From assembly GCA_029259935.1 (NCBI GenBank), contig JAJDEH010000192.1, positions 1 to 8,467 of the forward strand: a DNA stretch of 8,467 bases. Reading direction: 5' to 3'. The position numbers and the translations under genes are program-made. How positions within the stretch are numbered: position 1 is the stretch's first letter; the number at the start of each line of letters is the position of its first letter. The DNA comes from Planctomycetota bacterium (GTDB lineage: Bacteria > Planctomycetota > Planctomycetia > Pirellulales > Pirellulaceae). Under the pieces are notes generated by a model that was not told the DNA's origin, searched no databases, and saw nothing but the letters and a program-made list of their open reading frames with translations. Positions 1 to 5,581 of the stretch are shown here, piece after piece.

Positions 1-116
1 TCGTTCCGTTGACGCTCATGCGGCACTACGTGCGGATCCTCGACGTGCCGTACCTTCGTAACCAAGTGTATCTCAACCCGCACCCCAAGGAACTGGCTCT
101 TCGCAATCACGTTTAA
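1..116 (+). CDS. C-terminal end of a probable DUF1722 (YbgA-like) domain protein, 5' part outside the window
   Basis: An open frame enters from the left edge (codons begin at base 3) and stops at TAA 114-116, giving 37 residues. The last residues read YLNPHPKELALRNHV, preceded by PLTLMRHYVRILDVPYL. From memory this resembles the extreme C-terminus of DUF1722 proteins, often fused to DUF523, which commonly end in a PHPxELxLRNHV-like tail after a PxTLLxHY segment. The family has no firmly established function; some members are linked to tRNA thiolation or DNA repair neighbourhoods, and I make no functional claim. Only the tail is visible, so domain order and length cannot be judged. The next gene is convergent, so there is no operon partner downstream. 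Confidence 0.6.
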   Translation, partial: VPLTLMRHYVRILDVPYLRNQVYLNPHPKELALRNHV

Positions 117-128
117 GGACGCGTGGTT

Positions 129-149
129 CTCCCCCTTGCCATGGGGGAG
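129..149 (+). terminator. Hairpin just after the DUF1722-like gene, possible terminator
   Basis: Twelve bases after the TAA stop there is a perfect 7-bp stem, CTCCCCC / GGGGGAG, around the 7-base loop TTGCCAT. Position fits a transcription terminator for the rightward gene, but no T-run follows (TTAGTGGGGG), so it is not a canonical intrinsic terminator. It could equally be part of a dispersed intergenic repeat. Confidence 0.35.
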
Positions 150-159
150 TTAGTGGGGG

Positions 160-262
160 TCGAAAGCGCGCGGCGGAATATCGAATATCGAACACGGAAT
201 GATGAAGGCTGAAGGAAGAAAAGAAATCCCGGCGAGCCTCCAGCGTTAGCTGGGGGGTAGTT
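160..262. repeat. Convergent spacer with a GC-rich hairpin (237-256), probably a dispersed intergenic element
   Basis: The spacer between the two convergent genes (117-382) has no supportable gene. It holds a purine-rich stretch with the short repeat GAATATC GAATATC GAAC (about 176-192) and an 8-bp hairpin at 237-256, CCTCCAGC-GTTA-GCTGGGGG, with one G-T pair. Read leftward, as for manA transcripts, the hairpin is followed about 12 bases later by a pyrimidine tract, ATTTCTTTTCTTCC. It could therefore stop manA transcription. My recollection is that very similar text recurs between genes of planctomycete genomes, which would make it a dispersed repeat. That is unverified here. Confidence 0.4.
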
Positions 263-382
263 TAGACCACACGGCACTTGTCTATTCAAATACGCATGAG
301 CAAACCGCCGCATCGTTACCCCTCGACCAACGTCAAGGGTTCGCCTCGTGTAGCGAACAAACACACACCAATCGCATCGTAC

Positions 383-1348
383 TTAGCTGGGAAGATACAT
401 GTCCAGCAAAACGGTTTCGCTTGAGCAAGCGAAGATGGTTTCGCCAATCGACGCGGGCAGGAGTACGGTTTGTCCGCGAGACAGTGGGCGTTGTGCGGGG
501 TCGCTCGGCAGAGTTATGTCGCCTTGCAGGACGGAGATCATGTGAAACCGGTCGTCGCCGCCGAGCTTGCCGTCGCGATCGATTCGCCAGCGGTCTAGCA
601 CGAACTTGTCGCATTGCACGAGTCGGCTTACTTCGGGTCGCTCGGTTGCTTGTGGCGGCTCGGTGCCTACCGGTCCGGCGTCGAAGTTGATTGTGTCGAG
701 CGACTGTGCTTTGTGCAGTGTGCGAGGTTGGCCGTCCGAACCGAGGCGGTTCCAATCGAACAGGCGAAATGTCGTATTGCTGGCTTGCTGAATTTCCGCA
801 ACCATCAGGCCGGCTCCCAGAGCGTGAATCGTTCGCGCGGGAATGAATATGCAATCGCCGATCAACGGCTCGAAACTGTGCAGGCACGACTCCGTCTCGC
901 CGGCCTCAACGGCTTGGCTGAGTACGGCACGATCCACGCCGTTCTTCAAGCCGGCGTAAATTTTGCTCCCCGGCTCCGTGTGCAGCACGACCCAAGCTTC
1001 CGTCTTGCCCAGGTCGGGCGGGTCCAGCTTGGCGGCTTGCCCGTCATCGGGATGGACTTGCACCGACAGATTGCGGTGACAGTCAAGAAACTTGAACAGT
1101 AGCGGAAACTGGCTTTGAGGATGGTGTCGACCGAACAGTTGCTCGCCGTGGCTGGCCACCAACTGACCCAAGCCGCGACCCGCCAACGAACCAAACTCGA
1201 CGATGCTTTGTTCCTCGCCGTGATCGACGACTTCCCAGCTCTCGGCAAAGTCGTCGCCCGCGCCGAGCGTCTTTCCCAAGACCGACTCCAGCCGCCTGCC
1301 GCCCCAAACCAGGTGTCGCAAGACGGGCGTGAACCGCAAGGGGTACAT
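383..1348 (-). CDS. manA: Mannose-6-phosphate isomerase, class I (short form)
   Basis: This cytoplasmic zinc enzyme interconverts mannose-6-phosphate and fructose-6-phosphate, linking glycolysis to GDP-mannose and exopolysaccharide precursors. The 321 residues match the short Bacillus-type class I enzymes (about 315 residues), without the extra domains of the E. coli form. Visible signatures are NLSVQVHPDD (residues 93-102), GKTEAW (114-119), FIPARTIHALGAG (168-180) and EIQQASNTTFRLFDWNR (185-201). Expected zinc ligands are Q97, H99, E117 and H175; R195 in TFRLFDWNR is the likely catalytic arginine. The rest is a cupin-like barrel ending in a Gly-rich turn, RGQTVLLPAS. The ATG at 1348 is preceded by AAAGG six bases away, a weak RBS; the N-terminus MYPLRFTPVLRHLVWGG is typical for the family. 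The gene is monocistronic here, divergent from tatC. The long frames on the opposite strand are shadows. Confidence 0.95.
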   Translation of the reverse strand: MYPLRFTPVLRHLVWGGRRLESVLGKTLGAGDDFAESWEVVDHGEEQSIVEFGSLAGRGLGQLVASHGEQLFGRHHPQSQFPLLFKFLDCHRNLSVQVHPDDGQAAKLDPPDLGKTEAWVVLHTEPGSKIYAGLKNGVDRAVLSQAVEAGETESCLHSFEPLIGDCIFIPARTIHALGAGLMVAEIQQASNTTFRLFDWNRLGSDGQPRTLHKAQSLDTINFDAGPVGTEPPQATERPEVSRLVQCDKFVLDRWRIDRDGKLGGDDRFHMISVLQGDITLPSDPAQRPLSRGQTVLLPASIGETIFACSSETVLLDMYLPS

Positions 1349-1361
1349 GGCGGGCCTTTAG

Positions 1362-1384
1362 TTTCAAAACGTGTCGTTTTCAAA
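1362..1384. promoter_or_regulatory. Inverted repeat just upstream of manA, possible operator
   Basis: TTTCAAAACG-TGT-CGTTTTCAAA is a 10-bp inverted repeat with one mismatch and a 3-base centre. Its near edge lies 13 bases upstream of the manA ATG. It is AT-rich in an otherwise GC-rich spacer. A dimeric regulator site is possible, but no regulator gene adjoins manA and I see no convincing -35/-10 pair to anchor it. Confidence 0.3.
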
Positions 1385-1461
1385 TGGCGGGGCGAGCCGA
1401 AAGATGCCCAAATCTCGTGAAATGCCGCGGCAGCCGCGCGGTCATGGGGAGGCTACGGCGG

Positions 1462-1490
1462 TTGCTTCGTTGTTTTAGCAGTGTTATTAT
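1462..1490 (+). promoter_or_regulatory. Sigma70-like promoter reading toward tatC
   Basis: TTGCTT (1462-1467) and TATTAT (1485-1490) are separated by 17 bases, a good match to the housekeeping consensus and the best candidate in the manA-tatC spacer. Initiation near 1497 would give tatC a 5' leader of about 210 bases that contains the tandem hairpin repeat at 1531-1591. No experimental support is available from sequence alone. Confidence 0.5.
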
Positions 1491-1530
1491 GGTAAGTCGA
1501 GTCGCGTCTAAATCACGGCTTGCTTTTGGC

Positions 1531-1591
1531 CTGGTACGGCAGCTTCCCCCCGTACGTTTCTTAAACTGGTACGGCAGCCTCCCCCCGTACG
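1531..1591 (+). repeat. Tandem pair of 26-base hairpin-forming repeats in the tatC leader
   Basis: Two copies of a 26-base unit (1531-1556 and 1566-1591, 35-base period) differ at one base. Each begins CTGGTACGGCAGC and ends TCCCCCCGTACG. In each, GTACGG can pair with CCGTAC to form a 6-bp stem. A third fragment, TCGTACCAG at 1621-1629, is an inverted partial match to the beginning of the unit. The pair lies between the likely promoter and the tatC start, so it would be in the mRNA leader. It may be regulatory or a small dispersed repeat. Confidence 0.7.
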
Positions 1592-1708
1592 CCGTTGTTC
1601 GGCGACCTACCGAACACATGTCGTACCAGTCAACCTCCATTTTGCGGCCCCTGCCGCTCCGGTTGGCCCGGTGTTCATTCTCGCTTTCTCGGCGCGGAGA
1701 TGTGAATT

Positions 1709-3247
1709 ATGTCCCAAGTACCTAACGACGATCTGTTTAAAGAAACCACGATGAGCTTTGGCGAGCATCTCGAAGAGTTGCGCGTCAGTTTGTTCCGGGC
1801 GATGGCGGGACTGGTTGGGGGAACCGTGATTGCCTTGCTAATCGCCCACCTTGTTGTGGATGCCATCCAAGGTCCGCTGAAAAAAGCGCTGGACACTTAC
1901 TATTTGGACAAAGCAGAAACCGATTTGCTCAAGCATTTCGTCGATACAGGACAAACAATTCCATCTCCTGAGGAATTGGCGCTGATCCGAGAAAAAGATC
2001 TTGTGCCCACGGAGTTGTTTCTCGATGCGGAAGAGTATCTCCGAGCCTTGAAGAAAGCCAGTCCCGAACAGTTTGGCGATCTCGATTACATACCGCACCG
2101 ATATGTCAGCAACGACATTCGGGCAAAAGACGTTCGGCAAGAGGTTGACTACAACGAAGATCAGGAAAGAGAGTATTCCCGGTTGTGCCAGAGGTTGAAG
2201 CAGGGGGAAGACGATCAGAAGCAGCCGGCCGGATTGCTGTGGCGCCTGCTCACCCGTGATCAACAGCGGGCAGTAGTTCGCATCGCCGACGAAGATTCAC
2301 CGAGCAACTCCGACATAACGATGGTGCTGAGCATACTGAATGAACTAGCCGAGAAACCCGAAATCCCCAACTCGACCGAATTTTTGAGCGTCGACGGAAT
2401 TGTCCACTCATCGTCCGGGAGTTCGAATCCGGTCGACTGGCTGAAGGCGTTGTTCGCCGGCCAAGATGTCTTTGCGAAGTCGGCGATTGATACCGTCATT
2501 GCGCTTAAAGAGAAAGCCAAGCCGGCGGCGGATGGAGAAAGTGACATCGAACCGGACGAGTTGCGACGGCTCAACAAGCTGCTCATCGCCTCGGCGATGC
2601 CGGATGTGCTCAATCCGCCCCAACGACTGGTCCTGGAAGTAGAAAGCTGGAAGCGAAACGACATCCGCGTGCAAACCCTCAACGCTCAGGAAGCCTTCAT
2701 GATTTGGTTGAAAGCCGCCTTGATCACTGGCTTTGTTATTACCAGCCCGTGGATCTTTTGGCAGGTTTGGCACTTCGTGGCCGCCGGGCTTTACCCGCAC
2801 GAAAAGTCGTACGTTTACATCTATTTGCCGTTCAGCTTGATCCTGTTTCTTTGTGGGACCGGGCTGGCGTTCTTCTTTGTGTTCGAGCCGGTTCTTGATT
2901 TTCTGTTCAGCTTTAACAAGCTGATGGATATCGACCCAGATCCGCGAATCAGCGAGTGGCTGAGCTTTGTGCTGTTTTTGCCGCTGGGATTCGGCATTGC
3001 GTTTCAGTTGCCGCTGGTGATGCTGTTTATGAACCGGATCGGAATCTTCTCGGTCCAGGTGTATTTGGAAAAATGGCGAATCGCGATTCTCGTAATCTTC
3101 GTCATTTCGATGTTACTGACGCCCGCCGACCCGATCAGCATGTTGCTGATGGCCATGCCGTTGACCGTGCTGTACTTTTTGGGAGTCGGCCTCTGCAAAT
3201 GGATGCCCAAGGGACGTAATCCGTTCTCGGAAGCCTACGAACCATAA
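1709..3247 (+). CDS. tatC: Twin-arginine translocase subunit TatC with a large periplasmic insertion
   Basis: TatC is the inner-membrane receptor of the Tat pathway, which exports folded proteins bearing a twin-arginine signal. The N-terminus has the family motif MSFGEHLEELR (residues 15-25). Predicted helices are about 32-52, 332-352, 370-392, 417-440, 457-472 and 474-494, the expected six. Residues F356 and E365 in QVWHFVAAGLYPHE align with E. coli F94 and E103, which bind the signal peptide. MLLTPADP (468-475) is also typical. At 512 residues it is about twice the usual 250. The excess is a hydrophilic, charged segment of about 275 residues (about 55-330) between helices 1 and 2, which standard TatC topology places in the periplasm. 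The helix 4 motif reads FGIAFQLP, with Q433 where E. coli has Glu. The ATG at 1709 follows GGAG with a 9-base spacer. No tatA or tatB lies nearby. Confidence 0.95.
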   Translation: MSQVPNDDLFKETTMSFGEHLEELRVSLFRAMAGLVGGTVIALLIAHLVVDAIQGPLKKALDTYYLDKAETDLLKHFVDTGQTIPSPEELALIREKDLVPTELFLDAEEYLRALKKASPEQFGDLDYIPHRYVSNDIRAKDVRQEVDYNEDQEREYSRLCQRLKQGEDDQKQPAGLLWRLLTRDQQRAVVRIADEDSPSNSDITMVLSILNELAEKPEIPNSTEFLSVDGIVHSSSGSSNPVDWLKALFAGQDVFAKSAIDTVIALKEKAKPAADGESDIEPDELRRLNKLLIASAMPDVLNPPQRLVLEVESWKRNDIRVQTLNAQEAFMIWLKAALITGFVITSPWIFWQVWHFVAAGLYPHEKSYVYIYLPFSLILFLCGTGLAFFFVFEPVLDFLFSFNKLMDIDPDPRISEWLSFVLFLPLGFGIAFQLPLVMLFMNRIGIFSVQVYLEKWRIAILVIFVISMLLTPADPISMLLMAMPLTVLYFLGVGLCKWMPKGRNPFSEAYEP

Positions 3248-3283
3248 CTCGAACGGTTGAAATAACGTCGGACCGTCGAGCAA

Positions 3284-3853
3284 CTACGTTGCGCGAGGGC
3301 GATGAATGAAGCACGCCGTCACTGTTGCCACCAGCAGCCAGGCGACGGTCTCATACAGTAAGCTGCCCAATGCGTAATCCCACGGCAGGTGAAACCAAAC
3401 GGGATCACCAAGCGAAATCAGATTCGTGCCCATCATGCCGCCCAAAAACACGGCGCTCGCGCGTCTAGGAAAGGAGGGCGATCGGATGATCCATAGCATT
3501 GCGACGGCCATGGCTGCCACGGACGCATATTGCAGACAGCCAATCGTCAGCTTTCGCGGACTGTTCGGGTCGACGCCTTCGCGGATGTAGCTCAATTTAT
3601 AAAACGGCCCTTGTTCGTGCTGTCGCGTAAAAGCTTCGAATGACTCTTGTGTGTTGCGCGGCCAAGGGAAAAAGTAGGTTCCCGTCGGTGTTTCGTTATG
3701 TTCTAGAAGTTCGGTAACCGCCGCAGCGTTGGGGATCGCGTGAAACATGCCGAGGGGATCCGCCAGGACTCCCCAGAAGACCATGCCCCAACCGACCGAC
3801 GCGACCGTCGCCACGAGAATCGCAAGCAAGCTTCTGATCAGTGGATGCTTCAT
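3284..3853 (-). CDS. Four-helix membrane protein of unknown function, third gene of the ArsR-SRPBCC operon
   Basis: I do not recognise a named family. The 189-residue protein has an N-terminal hydrophobic helix (about 8-30), a soluble loop of about 70 residues, then three helices (about 104-123, 131-149 and 158-182). The loop begins ADPLGMFHAIPN and contains GTYFFPWP (58-65), a motif likely to be conserved because it is rich in aromatics and proline. The first helix could be a signal anchor, placing the loop outside the membrane. The ATG at 3853 has an AGAGG RBS six bases upstream and lies 18 bases beyond the stop of the SRPBCC gene, so the two are probably co-transcribed. It is convergent with tatC across a 36-base gap. 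Its place behind ArsR and AHSA1 genes suggests a role in the same response, but the function is unknown. Confidence 0.8.
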   Translation of the reverse strand: MKHPLIRSLLAILVATVASVGWGMVFWGVLADPLGMFHAIPNAAAVTELLEHNETPTGTYFFPWPRNTQESFEAFTRQHEQGPFYKLSYIREGVDPNSPRKLTIGCLQYASVAAMAVAMLWIIRSPSFPRRASAVFLGGMMGTNLISLGDPVWFHLPWDYALGSLLYETVAWLLVATVTACFIHRPRAT

Positions 3854-3871
3854 CGAGTGCCTCTTGGTGGA

Positions 3872-4342
3872 CTACAGGGCCTGATTCAAACGATCGAGCA
3901 TGGCATTCCAGCCGCCCGTGTGTTCTTCGCGTTGCTGTTGATCAGGAAATCGCTCATGAGTAAGCACTAGTTCGGTTTGATCGCCGACTTCGAATAACTC
4001 CACGGTAACGAGGGTCTCCTCGCCGCGCGGACCGGGCCACTCCCAAGCCCAAGTGAACACAAGCCGCTCGGGCGCGACCACTTCTTGGTAAACTCCGCGC
4101 ACATAAAACGGATCGTCGCCGGTCGGGCCCCCAGGGGGCGGCTGGATCCCGATGCGAAACTTGCCGTCGACTCGAACATCCATTTCGACCTCCGCCGTGG
4201 AAAACGCATCGCCGGGCGCGAACCATTGAGCCATAAATTGCGGATCGGTCCAAGCTTGAAAGACGGCTTCTCGCCGAACTGGATAGAGACGGCGGATCTC
4301 TAATCGCGGACTGTCTCCGTCTTGCGGATCGGAATAACTCAC
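3872..4342 (-). CDS. SRPBCC / AHSA1-like (activator of Hsp90 ATPase homolog 1-like) protein
   Basis: This is a small soluble START-fold protein of 156 residues. Family landmarks are RREAVFQAWTDPQFMAQWFAP (residues 23-43, first helix and loop), DVRVDGKFRI (55-64), GVYQEVVAPERLVFTWAWE (83-101) and the C-terminal helix EEHTGGWNAMLDRLNQAL (139-156). Such proteins have a hydrophobic cavity and presumably bind lipids or other small hydrophobic molecules; for bacterial AHSA1-like members the ligand is generally unknown and a true Hsp90 role is unproven. The start is GTG at 4342, overlapping the ArsR stop in GTGA, which implies translational coupling. A purine-rich AAAGAAAGGGAAAA precedes it. ArsR plus AHSA1 gene pairs are widespread in bacteria, and this one follows that arrangement, with a membrane protein gene added behind. 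Confidence 0.92.
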   Translation of the reverse strand: MSYSDPQDGDSPRLEIRRLYPVRREAVFQAWTDPQFMAQWFAPGDAFSTAEVEMDVRVDGKFRIGIQPPPGGPTGDDPFYVRGVYQEVVAPERLVFTWAWEWPGPRGEETLVTVELFEVGDQTELVLTHERFPDQQQREEHTGGWNAMLDRLNQAL

Positions 4343-4686
4343 GTCTCATTTTCCCTTTCTTTCAGTTCGCCAAGAAACTGGCCCAGGGCGTCCAGTTGCC
4401 CTTCCCAAAAAGCCCGATAGCGAACAAGCCATTGAAGTGCGTCTCGCATCGGACCGGCCACCAAACAGAAACGTTGATGTCGTCCGTCTTTCTGGCTCGT
4501 AACGAGACCGGCGGACTGCAGCACTCGCAAGTGTTTGGAAACCGCCGGTTGCGAAATATTGAAAGGCGATCCAAGCTCGCCCGCATTCGCCTCGCCATCC
4601 ACGAGACGCGAAAGAATCGCGCGTCGAGTGGGATCGGAAAGAGCGTGAAAGGTTCGGTCCAAGTCGTTGCTACTACATATAACCAT
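4339..4686 (-). CDS. ArsR-family winged-helix repressor (SdpR-like, AHSA1-associated)
   Basis: The 115-residue protein is a small DNA-binding repressor without metal-site cysteine pairs, so it is the kind usually paired with AHSA1 genes rather than a metal sensor. DRTFHALSDPTRRAILSRL (residues 10-28) is the diagnostic N-terminal helix. The recognition helix region is ISQPAVSKHLRVLQSAGLV (44-62), followed by the wing SQKDGRHQRF (64-73). The frame is open back to 4761, but I chose the ATG at 4686. Family members normally start a few residues before this helix. The upstream codons also cover a promoter-like sequence and half the operator. No Shine-Dalgarno is visible before 4686, consistent with a leaderless transcript starting at or one base before the ATG. 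The gene heads an operon with the SRPBCC and membrane protein genes and probably represses itself. Confidence 0.92.
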   Translation of the reverse strand: MVICSSNDLDRTFHALSDPTRRAILSRLVDGEANAGELGSPFNISQPAVSKHLRVLQSAGLVTSQKDGRHQRFCLVAGPMRDALQWLVRYRAFWEGQLDALGQFLGELKERENET

Positions 4687-4722
4687 TTGGTTATATATAA
4701 GCACTGTCGATGGATCCGTCAA
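4677..4722 (-). promoter_or_regulatory. Promoter and palindromic operator of the ArsR operon
   Basis: On the minus strand, TTGACG (4722-4717) and TATATA (4699-4694) are 17 bases apart, a strong sigma70-like promoter. A perfect 20-base inverted repeat, ATATAACCATTTGGTTATAT (4677-4696), overlaps the -10 and contains the ArsR start codon (4686-4684). A repressor bound there would block polymerase directly. Expected initiation 6 to 8 bases past the -10 falls essentially on the ATG. AT-rich AACCA-n-TGGTT palindromes at this place are, as I recall, usual for ArsR-AHSA1 operons. Confidence 0.75.
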
Positions 4723-4771
4723 GCGGCAACTCGCGACGTACTCGGAATCGCGCCAGCCCACTCGGCGAACG

Positions 4772-5581
4772 TCACTCCGTCAGCCAAGTAGATGGTCGGC
4801 TATTGATACCTGGAACCTTGCCGACGAAGTCAATCAGGGCACATAGAAACAGAGACGCCCCAAGCATTTCCAACGACTCTTCGATGGTCATCACCAGCGT
4901 ATAGCGAGCTGTGTAGAAACCTGTGTGCTCCGCCAACAGTCCGCCAATCAGTTCCATGCCCAGCGCGCCGCCGACATAGAGGCCTCCCGCCAGAACAAAC
5001 AGCCATCTCGTGCGCGGTGCCAAGCTTCGTAGGAACCGAAGATACGCAAGGAGCATCACCGTCACCAGCGGCAAGGCGACAATCACCCAACTGAAATAAA
5101 GGATGCCGCCGGCGTTAAATCGGCGACGGAGCGGAACGATCAGAATTTCATGCAATGCCGTGCTTTCGTCGATCGACAAATAGATGAAGACCGCTGCAAG
5201 AACCAGCCAATGGCAAGCGAACGGTTGACGGCTTTGGCGGTAGTGTAGCCCAATTCGCGCCAAGAGCAATCCGCACCCAACGAGCAACATGGAACTGAAC
5301 CAGGCCGGGATGGTATTCTCGCGATCCATGTCGAATCGCATCGCGACTTCGCGCACGGCTCGGTGTTCATTCTCGGGCACGGCTCCCAAAAACGTGTGCG
5401 CGATCGTACTCAAGATTATCAAGAGCAGCACGATCGCCGTCAGCAGTTTCATCACCTGGGACGGAACAACTTGCAAGCTCAGTTCAGAGGGTGCCCCTTG
5501 AAGAGCGTCCGCCGTCGACGATTTCGAATCGTCATCCGCCGCCGTTTTCGCCCCGTGGTAGGGAATGGTTGTACCAGGCAT
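4772..5581 (-). CDS. Six-helix integral membrane protein, coupled to the upstream acyltransferase; function unknown
   Basis: The 269-residue protein has a hydrophilic, low-complexity N-terminal tail (1-40) and helices at about 44-65, 92-112, 123-141, 160-182, 191-213 and 228-252. Striking motifs sit at helix ends: FDMDRENTIPAWFSS (83-97), SIDESTALHE (136-145), GMELIGG (208-214) and EESLEM (234-239). The several Asp, Glu and His residues in or near the membrane (D138, E139, H144, E145, E210, E234, E235, E238) could form a metal or catalytic site. I recall related uncharacterised proteins in cyanobacteria and planctomycetes but no named function. The frame is open to 5653; I chose the ATG at 5581 because it forms TAATG with the stop of the upstream gene, the classic coupling arrangement, and because the extra residues would only read through that gene's end. 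Confidence 0.8.
   Translation of the reverse strand: MPGTTIPYHGAKTAADDDSKSSTADALQGAPSELSLQVVPSQVMKLLTAIVLLLIILSTIAHTFLGAVPENEHRAVREVAMRFDMDRENTIPAWFSSMLLVGCGLLLARIGLHYRQSRQPFACHWLVLAAVFIYLSIDESTALHEILIVPLRRRFNAGGILYFSWVIVALPLVTVMLLAYLRFLRSLAPRTRWLFVLAGGLYVGGALGMELIGGLLAEHTGFYTARYTLVMTIEESLEMLGASLFLCALIDFVGKVPGINSRPSTWLTE

Noticed and set aside
333..887. Long frames on both strands overlapping manA (for example 333-887 minus and 614-1102 plus)
   Set aside because: They are arginine-rich shadow frames of a high-GC gene; manA in this region has clear catalytic motifs.
1838..2263. Leftward 141-codon frame opposite tatC
   Set aside because: It is antisense to the TatC insertion, with no RBS or family signature, while the tatC frame is continuous through it.
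3248..3283. Terminator between the convergent tatC and membrane protein genes
   Set aside because: Only a weak bulged pairing (CGAACGGT with ACCGTCG) is visible and there is no T-run on either strand.
4687..4761. Extended start of the ArsR gene at 4761
   Set aside because: The extra 25 codons cover the -35, the -10 and part of the operator, and family members start near 4686.
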